Positions 25,643 to 34,473 of a stretch of DNA of 53,734 nucleotides are shown here, one piece after another. Every line of letters starts with the position of its first letter. Positions within the stretch are counted from its first letter, which is position 1. The translations under genes were made by a program, and so were the position numbers. Source of the DNA: a virus; the IMG/VR virus record IMGVR_UViG_3300048131_000244, positions 1 to 53,734 of that record; one strand, 5' to 3'. The notes below the pieces were generated by a model. The model did no database searches and was not told the origin of the DNA. It saw only the letters and a list, made by a program, of their open reading frames with translations.

Positions 25643-26723
25643 TAAATTATTGATAAGTTTTGATATTTTTCCTAAAGTAGAAGTTAAAGGAACTATTGAT
25701 GCCGAATATTTAGTTGAATTTATAGATGGGGATACAAATAAAGTTATTCATAAATCTACTATTAGAAATAATATGTGGACTCAAGCAAATAAAAAATGGC
25801 ATATAAACTGGATTATTAAAGTAAATGGCAAAGTAGAGCATATTTTTAATTTAAAAGATAAAGAAGTTAAAATCACTATAGATTCTAAATCGGTAGGAGA
25901 TACATTAGCATGGGCACCACAAATAATAGAATTTGCTAAAAAGTATAAATGTAAAATAACAGCATCTACATTTCATAATGAATGGTTTAAAAACAACCCC
26001 AAGTACAAAAATATTAAATTTATAGAACCAGGTAAACCAGGAGATTTTTATGCTCATTATATGTTAGGGTGGTATAAAACAAAAGATAAATGGGATGAAG
26101 GAATGCATCATCGTAATATGCCTAATACAATCCCACTTATTCAAACTGCTACTGATATGTTAGGTTTACCTTATAAAGAAATAAACCATGGAATCGATTT
26201 CACCCCAGATAAACGACCTATAAAAGAAAAATATATTTGCATTGGCCCCCGTTCAACTGCTGGCTTAAAAGAATGGCCACACCATTATTGGGGGATTTTA
26301 GCTAAAAATCTAACTGAATCAGGATATAAAGTAGTTAACGTGTCATATGAAGGTTTTAGTCAACCTAATATAATAAATAAAGAAAAATTAAACTGGAAAG
26401 ATACCTATAATTATCTTTATCATGCAGATTTATTTATAGGTTTAGGTTCTGGTTTATCTTGGTTTAATTGGGCGATGGATAAACACACTTTAATGATAAA
26501 TAATTTTATCCCCTATGGTTATGAAATGACTCATAACTTAACCAAAATAGAAGATTATTCAGTATGTAATAATTGTTGGGTGGATAAAAGGTTTGTATTT
26601 GATAAAGGAAATTGGGATTGGTGTCCTAAACACCAAAATACAATGTCTCAACACATTTGCCATAAAGCAATAAAACCTGAAACTGTTTTAAAGAAAATTC
26701 AATATCTATTAAAATACAAATAA
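25635..26723 (+). CDS. TibC-like protein O-heptosyltransferase
   Basis: This 362-residue protein matches the autotransporter O-heptosyltransferase family (TibC/Aah type). A beta-rich N-terminal 90 residues precede SVGDTLAWAPQIIEFAKKYK, the family hallmark. The second half opens with CIGPRSTAGLKEWPHHYW, followed by DLFIGLGSGLSWFNWAMDKH. Near the end, CNNCW, WCPKH and HICHK form the cysteine set that binds iron in TibC. Such enzymes glycosylate Ser residues on bacterial surface proteins. A phage copy inside the tail cluster suggests modification of a virion or host surface protein. Confidence 0.75.
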   Translation: MSNKLLISFDIFPKVEVKGTIDAEYLVEFIDGDTNKVIHKSTIRNNMWTQANKKWHINWIIKVNGKVEHIFNLKDKEVKITIDSKSVGDTLAWAPQIIEFAKKYKCKITASTFHNEWFKNNPKYKNIKFIEPGKPGDFYAHYMLGWYKTKDKWDEGMHHRNMPNTIPLIQTATDMLGLPYKEINHGIDFTPDKRPIKEKYICIGPRSTAGLKEWPHHYWGILAKNLTESGYKVVNVSYEGFSQPNIINKEKLNWKDTYNYLYHADLFIGLGSGLSWFNWAMDKHTLMINNFIPYGYEMTHNLTKIEDYSVCNNCWVDKRFVFDKGNWDWCPKHQNTMSQHICHKAIKPETVLKKIQYLLKYK

Positions 26724-26730
26724 TTAATAT

Positions 26731-26740
26731 ATATTTATCA
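26731..26740 (+). promoter_or_regulatory. Late-type promoter motif, variant ATATTTATCA
   Basis: One mismatch from the consensus, 16 bases before the ATG at 26757, the usual spacing. Confidence 0.55.
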
Positions 26741-26756
26741 CCAAAATACAATTGTT

Positions 26757-26999
26757 ATGAGTCAAGTAATAAAGTTGCAAGAAAATGAATTAGAAAGAAT
26801 TAAATCTACTCAAGGAGACATTACTAATTTAACATATAGTTTAGGTCAACTTGAAGTCCAGAAAGCATCAATTCTAATAGAAATAGATAAAGTTCAAGCT
26901 AGACAAAATGAACTAGGAAAGGAATTAAATGACAAGTATGGAGAAGGGAATATTAATTTGGAAACAGGCGAACTTACTTTAACAGAACCATCTAAATAG
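26757..26999 (+). CDS. Small coiled-coil protein
   Basis: This 80-residue protein is one long charged helix (residues 5-58, with LGQLEVQKASILIEIDKVQA) plus a short beta-like tail ending TGELTLTEPS. It is the first gene after the late-type promoter that restarts the tail module and lies just before the sheath gene, which has its own promoter. I recognise no family. It may be a small chaperone or a minor tail component. Confidence 0.5.
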   Translation: MSQVIKLQENELERIKSTQGDITNLTYSLGQLEVQKASILIEIDKVQARQNELGKELNDKYGEGNINLETGELTLTEPSK

Positions 27000-27022
27000 T
27001 TGTTTTTTTGAGGAAGTAGTTC

Positions 27023-27032
27023 ATATTTATAA
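27023..27032 (+). promoter_or_regulatory. Late-type promoter motif ATATTTATAA
   Basis: A perfect motif 28 bases before the sheath ATG, in the longer of the two spacing classes. Confidence 0.65.
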
Positions 27033-27060
27033 GAAAATAATACTTAAATAAAGATATAAA

Positions 27061-28761
27061 ATGGCAGAAACTCTATTATCTCCTGGTGTATTAGCCCGAG
27101 AAACTGACCAATCATTTATCCAAGGACAACCTATTCAAGCAGGTGCCGCTATTCTCGGTCCTGCAGTTAAAGGACCAGTAGGTATACCAACCTTAGTTAG
27201 CTCCTTCAGTGAATATCAAGCTGTTTTTGGAGATACAGTTACTAGTGGTTCACAACAATATGAATATTTAACTGCAACTTCTGCTAGAAATTACTTTTCT
27301 CAAGGTGGGACTTCATTACTAGTTACTCGAGTACAAAGTGGTAGCTGGTCAGGAGCTGAAGCTGAAGTAGCAGGCACAAACAACTCAGCTTCTTTTACAT
27401 TAAGTACCTTATCTGAAGGTACAATAATGAATAGTTCAGGATCAACTGGTACTAATAATACTTTAGATAACGGTACTAAAGATAATATTCGTTATGAAAT
27501 TCAAGGCTCAAATACCTCCACAGGGACTTTTAGCGTCCTAATTCGTAGAGGAGATGATAGTTCAAAACAAAAGAACGTATTAGAAACATTCCAAAATGTA
27601 TCTTTAGATCCTAAAGCCAATAATTATATTGCTAGAGTAATTGGAGATACTTACCATAGCGTAGATAGTGATGGTAGTGATTATTATGTAAAATCTCACG
27701 GTAATTACGTAAATAAAAGCAGATATGTGTATGTTAGTAACGTAGCACAAGCAACCCCTGATTATTTTGATAATAATGGTGATGCAAAAGCAGCATATAC
27801 CGGATCTATTCCTGCTACCGGAAACGGAGCATTTGGAGATGGTTCAGGATCTTTATTTAGTGGATCAGCTTTATTCAATGAAAATATAGATGCTGATAAC
27901 ATTCAAGGAATTGGAGCCGCGGATTATGCTGAATCGATTTCTTTATTAACAAATAAAGACGATTACCGATTTAATTTAATTACTGCTCCTGGTTTAAATG
28001 CCACAGACCATGGACCACAAATAAGCTCACTAGTATCATTAGCAGATACGCGTCAAGATTGCATTGCTGTTATTGATTTAGATGGGTACAATAAAACAGT
28101 AAGTACAATTACTACTAAAGCTACTTCATTTGATTCAAGCTATGGAGCTACATATTGGCCATGGCTACAAATTCTAAATGGTGCTGGTCAAACAGTTTGG
28201 GTACCTGCTTCAACTATGATTCCTGGAGTATATGCCTTTACAGATGCTTCAAGTGATGCATGGTTTGCTCCTGCTGGTTTAACTAGAGGTGCTTTAGGAA
28301 ATGTAATTAAAGCTGAAAGAAAACTTACCTCTGGAAACAGAGATAGCTTGTACACTGCAAATGTTAACCCAATTGCAACATTCCCAGGAAGTGGAGTTGT
28401 AGTATTTGGTCAGAAAACATTACAGAAACGTTCAAGTGCACTAGATCGTGTGAATGTAAGAAGATTGTTAATTGAACTTAAGAGCTATATTTCTCAAGTT
28501 TCAGATAACTTAGTATTTGAACAAAATTCAATTGCTACAAGAAATAGCTTCTTAACTCAAGTTAACCCATACTTAGAAAGTATCCAACAAAGACAAGGAT
28601 TATACGCTTTTAAAGTAGTAATGGATGAAACTAATAATACCGCTGATGTAGTAGATAGAAATGAGCTAGTTGGTCAGATTTATTTACAACCAACCAAAAC
28701 AGCTGAATTTATTCTATTAGATTTCAATGTATTACCAACTGGAGCTACATTCCCGTCATAA
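27061..28761 (+). CDS. gp18: Tail sheath protein, gp18-like
   Basis: This 566-residue protein makes the contractile sheath. It opens LLSPGVLARETDQSFI with a VGIPTLVSSFSEYQAVFGD stretch, the classic start of T4-type sheath proteins. It ends with KRSSALDRVNVRRLLIELKS and LYAFKVVMDETNNTADVVDR, the conserved core. The middle (about 110-260) is a variable outer domain. Length is below T4 gp18 (659). It is followed by the tube gene with its own late-type motif. Confidence 0.93.
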   Translation: MAETLLSPGVLARETDQSFIQGQPIQAGAAILGPAVKGPVGIPTLVSSFSEYQAVFGDTVTSGSQQYEYLTATSARNYFSQGGTSLLVTRVQSGSWSGAEAEVAGTNNSASFTLSTLSEGTIMNSSGSTGTNNTLDNGTKDNIRYEIQGSNTSTGTFSVLIRRGDDSSKQKNVLETFQNVSLDPKANNYIARVIGDTYHSVDSDGSDYYVKSHGNYVNKSRYVYVSNVAQATPDYFDNNGDAKAAYTGSIPATGNGAFGDGSGSLFSGSALFNENIDADNIQGIGAADYAESISLLTNKDDYRFNLITAPGLNATDHGPQISSLVSLADTRQDCIAVIDLDGYNKTVSTITTKATSFDSSYGATYWPWLQILNGAGQTVWVPASTMIPGVYAFTDASSDAWFAPAGLTRGALGNVIKAERKLTSGNRDSLYTANVNPIATFPGSGVVVFGQKTLQKRSSALDRVNVRRLLIELKSYISQVSDNLVFEQNSIATRNSFLTQVNPYLESIQQRQGLYAFKVVMDETNNTADVVDRNELVGQIYLQPTKTAEFILLDFNVLPTGATFPS

Positions 28762-28776
28762 AGAATTAAAAATAGA

Positions 28777-28786
28777 ATATTTATAA
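28777..28786 (+). promoter_or_regulatory. Late-type promoter motif ATATTTATAA
   Basis: A perfect motif 17 bases before the tail-tube ATG at 28804. Confidence 0.7.
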
Positions 28787-28803
28787 TAAAATAATTACGC
28801 AAG

Positions 28804-29292
28804 ATGGCAGTATTAAATAGCAACGAGATTTTTTACACAGCTTTTGAACCTAAGCAACAGAATAGGTTTGTAATGTATATAGATGGATTTCCTTCTTACA
28901 TTGTAAAAGGAATGGGAGCTGTTTCACTTAGTCAAGGTACAGTAGCTTTAAACCATATTAATGTACAACGCTTTGTAAAAGGAAAAACTACTTGGAACAC
29001 AATCCAGTTTACATTGTTTGATCCTGTTACTCCAAGTGGTGCTCAAGCTGTAATGGAATGGGTTCGTTTACATCACGAATCAGTAACTGGTAGAGATGGT
29101 TATTCTGATTTCTATAAAAAGGATTTAACTTTCAACGTACTAGGACCTGTTGGTGATATCGTATCTGAATGGATCGTTAAAGGTGCTTTAATCACAGAAG
29201 CTAGCTTTGGTGATTATAGCTGGGATACTGAAAACGCTGCTCAAGAACTTACAATGACAGTACAACCAGATTATTGCGTACTAAATTTCTAA
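28804..29292 (+). CDS. gp19: Tail tube protein, gp19-like
   Basis: This 162-residue protein matches T4 gp19 (163) in length and layout. An N-terminal EPKQQNRFVMYIDGFPSYIV strand pair precedes FVKGKTTWNTIQFTLFDPV and the later ITEASFGDYSWDTENAAQEL, the usual phage tube hairpin and C-terminal strand. It polymerises into the inner tail tube. A terminator follows, as for the other abundant structural products. Confidence 0.93.
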   Translation: MAVLNSNEIFYTAFEPKQQNRFVMYIDGFPSYIVKGMGAVSLSQGTVALNHINVQRFVKGKTTWNTIQFTLFDPVTPSGAQAVMEWVRLHHESVTGRDGYSDFYKKDLTFNVLGPVGDIVSEWIVKGALITEASFGDYSWDTENAAQELTMTVQPDYCVLNF

Positions 29293-29319
29293 AATACTTT
29301 CCCTCCATATATTCCTCAG

Positions 29320-29352
29320 AAAATGGCTTGGCTTTTGTCAAGCCTTTTCTTA
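29320..29352 (+). terminator. Intrinsic terminator after the tail-tube gene
   Basis: The stem AAAA(T)GGCTTG / CAAGCC(T)TTTT has a GCTTTTGT loop (about 29320-29349), with an internal T-T mismatch. The right arm supplies the T-rich tail. It closes the sheath-tube transcript. Confidence 0.7.
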
Positions 29353-29357
29353 TCTTA

Positions 29358-29367
29358 ATATTTATTA
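29358..29367 (+). promoter_or_regulatory. Late-type promoter motif, variant ATATTTATTA
   Basis: One mismatch from consensus, 29 bases before the ATG at 29397. A separate forward TATAAATA (29383-29390) lies 6 bases before that ATG, too close for a normal leader. Confidence 0.5.
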
Positions 29368-29396
29368 ACGAACAAAAGTTATTATAAATAAAGATT

Positions 29397-30125
29397 ATGG
29401 CGGAATTTAACCTCCCAACTGAAATAGTAGAATTACCTTCTCAAGGAAAACTTTATGCCCCTGATAGTCCTTTATCTAAAGGTACTATTGAAATGAAGTA
29501 TATGACTGCTAAGGAAGAAGATATTCTTACTAATCAATCTTATATTAGAGATGGTGTTGTTTTAGATAAACTATTACAATCACTAATTGTTACCAAATTT
29601 AATTACAGTGATTTATTAATTGGTGACAAAAATGCAATTATGGTTGCTGCTCGTATTTTAGGATATGGTAAAGATTATAAATTTACATATGCTGGAGAAG
29701 AACAAGTAGTTGATTTATCTCAAATTGATAATTTACCTTTAAATGAGGAAGTAGAAAATTCAACATCTAATAATTTTTCATTTACTTTACCTCAATCAAA
29801 AAATACAGTTACCTTTAAGTTATTAACTCATGGTGATGAGAAAAAAATAGAACAAGAATTAAAGGGATTAGAAAAATTAAATAAAACAAATTCCCCAATA
29901 GTAACTACTAGATTAAAATATCAAATAACTTCGGTTAATGGAGAGGAGGAAAAACCTAAAATTCGTGAATTTGTAGATAACTACCTTCTAGCTCAAGATT
30001 CCAGAGCATTAAGAGAAAGAATTAAGCAAATAGGCCCCGATGTAGACCTAACTTTTTTTCCCGAAGGGAGCAATAGAAAAGTCGATATCCCAATTGGGCT
30101 TAGCTTTTTTTGGCCTGACATCTAA
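29397..30125 (+). CDS. gp26-like baseplate/tail-assembly protein (upstream part of probable frameshift pair)
   Basis: This 242-residue protein contains VELPSQGKLYAPDSPLSKG and IEMKYMTAKEEDILTNQSYI, then VVLDKLLQSLIV. I know this set from T4-like marine phages, where it is annotated as gp26 baseplate hub. Its place between tail tube and tape-measure-like gene is also that of a tail assembly chaperone. The last 70 bases overlap an ATG-less second frame, with two seven-T runs (30053-30059 and 30105-30111). A +1 (or -2) slip at the second run would extend the protein by about 98 residues. Confidence 0.75.
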   Translation: MAEFNLPTEIVELPSQGKLYAPDSPLSKGTIEMKYMTAKEEDILTNQSYIRDGVVLDKLLQSLIVTKFNYSDLLIGDKNAIMVAARILGYGKDYKFTYAGEEQVVDLSQIDNLPLNEEVENSTSNNFSFTLPQSKNTVTFKLLTHGDEKKIEQELKGLEKLNKTNSPIVTTRLKYQITSVNGEEEKPKIREFVDNYLLAQDSRALRERIKQIGPDVDLTFFPEGSNRKVDIPIGLSFFWPDI

Positions 30126-30408
30126 AATAGCACCACAATTTAGAGCAAATGTATTCAAAGAAATACATGAAATAGTATTCCACGGGCAAGGTGGATATGA
30201 TTGGAGTACTGTTTATAATATGCCTTTATGGTTAAGGAAATTTACTTTCAATGAGATCAAAAATTACCATATAGATCAAAACGAAAAAATAAAAAACCAA
30301 ACTAAAGACCCCAATCAAAAATCCCTTATCAACCCAGATGGTACTGTAAATACCCCTGAATTTGTAAAAGCATCAGAACCATATAAGGGCAAAACAAGCT
30401 ATAAATAA
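30094..30408 (+). CDS. Downstream part of probable frameshift product (gp26-adjacent)
   Basis: This frame encodes FGLTSKIAPQFRANVFKEI, then VFHGQGGYDWSTVYNMPLWL and RKFTFNEIKNYH. That block is conserved in small proteins encoded next to gp26 in related phages. The frame is open from 30052, yet has no ATG before codon 43 (30220), inside the conserved block; only a TTG at 30094 could start it. The seven-T run 30105-30111 aligns codons TTT-TTT in both frames, so ribosome slippage from the gp26-like gene is the simplest reading. A TTG start or a base error are the alternatives. Confidence 0.6.
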   Translation: MGLAFFGLTSKIAPQFRANVFKEIHEIVFHGQGGYDWSTVYNMPLWLRKFTFNEIKNYHIDQNEKIKNQTKDPNQKSLINPDGTVNTPEFVKASEPYKGKTSYK

Positions 30409-30410
30409 TC

Positions 30411-30420
30411 ATATTTATAA
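30411..30420 (+). promoter_or_regulatory. Late-type promoter motif ATATTTATAA
   Basis: A perfect motif 14 bases before the ATG at 30435. This spacing favours that ATG over the TTG at 30429. Confidence 0.7.
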
Positions 30421-30434
30421 CATATACTTTGATT

Positions 30435-32459
30435 ATGGCCGATCTAGATGATGAATTAAACAATGCTAGAAATTTACGTGAAGAATTAGATGAAATTCTA
30501 TTTTTACAACGTAGCTTTACTGATGAAGCCTTAAAAGCTGCCAAAGCAGTAGGTGTAGGTAATGAAAATGCCAGAAATATATCTAAGGCATTTAGGGGGG
30601 TATCTAATGCAACTGCAGATCTTAATACTTCTTTAAGACAAGCTTTAAAAGGAGAAGTATCTTTATCAGAATTAGGTAAAAAAATAGAATCTTCTAGGAA
30701 AAGAGCTACAGCAATAGAAACTAATCTTGCACTACTAAAAAAAGATGGGATTGATTTTTCAGAAAAAGAAATGAGCCTTTTAGAAAGAAAAAAGGAGATT
30801 GATGAAATTATCAATAATTCAAAAGGTCAATTAACTGAAGAAGAAGAATATTTACTTGGTTTATATTCTGATCAGCTTGAAACTCTAGCAGCCCAAGAAA
30901 GTGCTTATCAAAAAATTGAAAAGCTAGATAAAGGAATGGGCATATTTAAAGACCTTGGGGATGGGGCTAAAAATTTATTAGACCAATTTGGAGGTAGGGG
31001 CTTATCAAATGCCTTAGGATTTAGTGAGGCACAAAAGGAAGTAGAAAAATATGTTCTTAGCCTTGATGAGGGTGCAGATCCTAATAAATTTAAAATAGCA
31101 GGAAAATATGTAACTACACTAGGTAAAAATTTATTAAAATCTCTAGGTCCTTTAGCTTTAATAACTTCATTTGTAAAAGGATTATTAGATGCAAATAAGC
31201 AAACTGTTGGTTTACAAAAATCAATGTTGCTTACTTCTAAAGGAGCTGTAGACTTTAGACAAAACCTAGCCACAGCTGCAAATCTATCAGCAAATATTAA
31301 TGTTACTAGTACTAAATTATTAGAAACATTTAATAGTATAAATGATCAATTTGGTTTTATAGCTCGTTTTTCAGAAGAAACTTTAGTAAATACTACTAGA
31401 TTAACGGAGCAAGTAGGATTAAGTGCAGAAGCAGCTAATGCATTAGCAGGATTAACTGAAATACAAGGAGTTAATGCTGAAAATTTATATGAGTCAGTAG
31501 TAGGAACCACTTTAGAACTCCAAAAACAATCAGGTGTTCAAATAGACCAAAGAAAAATACTTGAAGAAATAGGTAAAGTAACTGGTTCTGTAAGAGCAAA
31601 TTTAGGTTCTAATCCAATTGAAATTGCTAAAGCAATTCAAAAAGCAAGAGAATTTGGTACTACATTAGAACAAGTAGCCGCTACAACAGAAAGCTTACTT
31701 AATTTTGAATCATCTATTGAAGCCGAATTACAAGCTGAATTACTATTAGGTAAAAATATAAATCTTGAAAGAGCAAGAGCAGCGGCATTAGCAGGTGATC
31801 AAGTTACTTTAGCTGAGGAATTAAGAAAAGAAGCAGGTAGTTTTGCTGAGTTTTCTGCTATGAATGTTATTCAACAAAACGCTTTAGCCGAAGCATTAGG
31901 TATGAACAAAGATCAGCTAGCTGATACTTTATACCAACAAGAATTACAATTAAAAGGTGCTGAAAGAGTTAGAGCAGAATTAGCAGCTACAGGACAAGAT
32001 GAAGCAGTTAGAGCTTTAGATGCCCAAACAGCACAAGATAAATTTGCTAAAACAATGGAAAAATTACAATCTATTGTAGTTGATGTAGCAACTGCTTTTA
32101 TGCCTATACTAGAAGTAGTAGGTAGTATTGCTTCTGCTATAGGACATGTAATTAAAGTATTATCACCTATGATAGGAACAATATCTGGGGCACTTACAGG
32201 TTTAATAGTAAGTGGAGGAAATCCAATTGGAGCTCTTATAGGTGGGGCTGTAGGAGCAATAGGTGATATAGGTAGAAGTGATTCAATATCTGAAGGACGA
32301 AGAACCCAATCTCGAGCCACCAGACAAACCACTGAAGAAACTACTACTGTTAATAATACAACAGATATGAGTGAAACTAACCAATTACTTAAAACATTAG
32401 TCTCACAAAACGATAAAAAACCTGAAATCTCACCAGTTGGCTTATATCAGGTTCAATAA
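30435..32459 (+). CDS. Tape-measure-like tail protein
   Basis: This 674-residue protein starts MADLDDELNNARNLREEL. It has long helical coiled-coil stretches (1-170 and 270-560), Ala-rich segments, and a hydrophobic glycine-rich region near 555-610 (MIGTISGALTGLIVSGGNPI). This is the build of tail-length-determining proteins, which fill the tube and may form a channel on ejection. It is a little longer than T4 gp29 (590). Position after the tube and the frameshift pair is the canonical place. It ends in a short charged tail. Confidence 0.7.
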   Translation: MADLDDELNNARNLREELDEILFLQRSFTDEALKAAKAVGVGNENARNISKAFRGVSNATADLNTSLRQALKGEVSLSELGKKIESSRKRATAIETNLALLKKDGIDFSEKEMSLLERKKEIDEIINNSKGQLTEEEEYLLGLYSDQLETLAAQESAYQKIEKLDKGMGIFKDLGDGAKNLLDQFGGRGLSNALGFSEAQKEVEKYVLSLDEGADPNKFKIAGKYVTTLGKNLLKSLGPLALITSFVKGLLDANKQTVGLQKSMLLTSKGAVDFRQNLATAANLSANINVTSTKLLETFNSINDQFGFIARFSEETLVNTTRLTEQVGLSAEAANALAGLTEIQGVNAENLYESVVGTTLELQKQSGVQIDQRKILEEIGKVTGSVRANLGSNPIEIAKAIQKAREFGTTLEQVAATTESLLNFESSIEAELQAELLLGKNINLERARAAALAGDQVTLAEELRKEAGSFAEFSAMNVIQQNALAEALGMNKDQLADTLYQQELQLKGAERVRAELAATGQDEAVRALDAQTAQDKFAKTMEKLQSIVVDVATAFMPILEVVGSIASAIGHVIKVLSPMIGTISGALTGLIVSGGNPIGALIGGAVGAIGDIGRSDSISEGRRTQSRATRQTTEETTTVNNTTDMSETNQLLKTLVSQNDKKPEISPVGLYQVQ

Positions 32460-32463
32460 CGCA

Positions 32464-32473
32464 ATATTTATAA
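32464..32473 (+). promoter_or_regulatory. Late-type promoter motif ATATTTATAA
   Basis: A perfect motif 27 bases before the ATG at 32501, in the long-spacing class. Confidence 0.65.
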
Positions 32474-32500
32474 TAAATTAATCGATTAAATTTTTATATT

Positions 32501-32701
32501 ATGACTTTAAAAGAAAGATATAACGAAAGTACTTCTAAACTCCACCAAGGAATTGGTAAAGAAGAAGGAAAAAGAGTAACTGGCCCTTTAAGTGATCCTA
32601 CAACTCTTAAAATTAACAATACTTTTGACCAAGGACAATATAGTGCTGTTATAGACCAAGAGCTTTTAAGACGCGCTTCGGATAATACACAAGGATCCTA
32701 A
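32501..32701 (+). CDS. Small hypothetical tail-module protein
   Basis: This 66-residue hydrophilic protein starts MTLKERYNESTSKLHQGIGK, with no membrane segment or known motif. It is first behind a late-type promoter and 11 bases before the tube-cap gene, so it is part of the baseplate transcript. Function unknown. Confidence 0.5.
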   Translation: MTLKERYNESTSKLHQGIGKEEGKRVTGPLSDPTTLKINNTFDQGQYSAVIDQELLRRASDNTQGS

Positions 32702-32712
32702 AAACCTAACAT

Positions 32713-34473
32713 ATGGGGATTATTAAAAATCTAGAGAATACTAGATATAAAAGTCTCCACTTTAGGGGTGATCGTTTTAATCAAGGTAGTTCAAATCAAC
32801 CCTATGTGGTTGAGGACATAAATGATCCTAGCCGTGAAGTAGGGAGAACAGGTGGACCTGATTTTATAGTTCGGGGTGGTACCTTAGTGCCAAAACGAGT
32901 TGCAAATGATGTGTCTCGCTTGACTAAAATGTTTTTTGACTTAAAATCTCCAAACGGTCCCTTATTTACTGCTAAACAACAACTTTTATCTTTATCTGGT
33001 ACTAATTTTAAAGGTGGATTTGAAAAATCAGATCTTAGTACTATAAACCTATCAGGATTTTTAAAGGGAGGTGTTTATAACCCCCTTAGTACAGTTGCTC
33101 AATCTATTATTAATCCACTTGGGATACATATTCCTAAACAAGGATTACTCCCTCCTATAATAGGCCCAGACAAATACGAAGATTATATTGGTAAAGGTGA
33201 TGATCAAAAATCCCGTCTATTAGATTTAAAAGATGGCAAATTATCTAGTAATGATCAATTTTTATATGAATATTTAGGTGGTCCTAAATCAATAGCAGGT
33301 GTAGGTAAAACTCGTATAAAAAGATTTGAGAATACTAACGAAGAGAGTAAAGAAAAAGGATTTTTAAGTTATGAAACTTTAAAAAATGTTGGGGATCGTT
33401 TAGAATCAAACCCTAATGCTATAATTGATTTTAGACAAGAACCTAATGGTATACCTGTAAAAGATAAAGTTAAAACTTTAAACTATAATAGACCCGAAAA
33501 TAGATTTGAACAAAGGGTTAGATTAGGAAACCCTGGAGAAAGAGGAATAAAAAGAACAAATTACCAAATAGGACTAGGCGTAGCTCTAGATCAATTAAAT
33601 GCTAGGGCACTTTATAAAGGTGAATCCCAAAATGGTTTAGGAAATGATTTTGTAAAGTTTAGAATTGGAGTTATTGATAATGCCAACCCCTCCAAAAAAA
33701 CATTCATGCATTTTAGAGCAATCTTAGATGATTTAAGCGACAATTATACAGCCGAATGGAATTCAGAAAAATTAATGGGTAGGGGAGAACAATTTTATAG
33801 ATATAATGGTTTTACCCGAACTGTAAATTTGGCTTGGACAGTAGCAGCTCAATCAAAACAAGAATTAATTCCTATGTATCAAAAGCTAAACTACTTAGCT
33901 TCATCCCTAACCCCTTATTATTCAGATACTGGTTATATGGGTGGTAACTTAATTAGTTTGACACTAGGTGGGTGGTTTTATGAGCAACCTGGTATACTAA
34001 CGGGAATGACATTATCTGTCCCACAAGAATCACCATGGGAAATAGCGATACCAGCTCAAGAAAATACATTTGGTGCCAACCAAGAATCATCTGATAAAGA
34101 TGTAAAAGAATTACCTCATATTATTAAAGTAACTGGAGTACAGTTTATACCAATCCATGAATTTGTACCTAGATTACAGAAAAATGATTATAAAGGTGCT
34201 AATGCGGGGAATGGATCCCAATATATTAGTGCTTATGGCCCAGAAAGGTATATAGCACTAAGTACTGGAAAATTTGATCCTAAAACAGGTAAAGGAGGAA
34301 GCAACAATTATGGGGATTCAAGTGGTAATCCTGTAAATGATGCCAATAATTATATCCCAATTAACGATACTGACTCCCGACCTGTAAGTAAACTTAAAAC
34401 CCAAGATCCAATTCAATTCGAAACCAAAATTGAAACATCTGGGAATATAAATGATTTACTAAAAAATGAATAG
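32713..34473 (+). CDS. Baseplate tail-tube cap protein, gp48-like
   Basis: This 586-residue protein contains FMHFRAILDDLSDNYTAEWN, then GRGEQFYRYNGFTRTVNLAW and MYQKLNYLASSLTPYYSDTG. I recognise this block from gp48-type baseplate tube-cap or initiator proteins of marine T4-like phages. It shows the beta pattern of tube-like folds. The N-terminal 260 residues are a variable extension. T4 gp48 is 364 residues, so this is enlarged. The last eight bases overlap the gp53-like gene. It probably starts tube assembly on the baseplate. Confidence 0.65.
   Translation: MGIIKNLENTRYKSLHFRGDRFNQGSSNQPYVVEDINDPSREVGRTGGPDFIVRGGTLVPKRVANDVSRLTKMFFDLKSPNGPLFTAKQQLLSLSGTNFKGGFEKSDLSTINLSGFLKGGVYNPLSTVAQSIINPLGIHIPKQGLLPPIIGPDKYEDYIGKGDDQKSRLLDLKDGKLSSNDQFLYEYLGGPKSIAGVGKTRIKRFENTNEESKEKGFLSYETLKNVGDRLESNPNAIIDFRQEPNGIPVKDKVKTLNYNRPENRFEQRVRLGNPGERGIKRTNYQIGLGVALDQLNARALYKGESQNGLGNDFVKFRIGVIDNANPSKKTFMHFRAILDDLSDNYTAEWNSEKLMGRGEQFYRYNGFTRTVNLAWTVAAQSKQELIPMYQKLNYLASSLTPYYSDTGYMGGNLISLTLGGWFYEQPGILTGMTLSVPQESPWEIAIPAQENTFGANQESSDKDVKELPHIIKVTGVQFIPIHEFVPRLQKNDYKGANAGNGSQYISAYGPERYIALSTGKFDPKTGKGGSNNYGDSSGNPVNDANNYIPINDTDSRPVSKLKTQDPIQFETKIETSGNINDLLKNE

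Noticed and set aside
29383-29390. Forward TATAAATA (T4 late box) before the gp26-like gene
   Set aside because: It is only 6 bases from the ATG, too close for a promoter with a normal start; kept as a note on the nearby motif.
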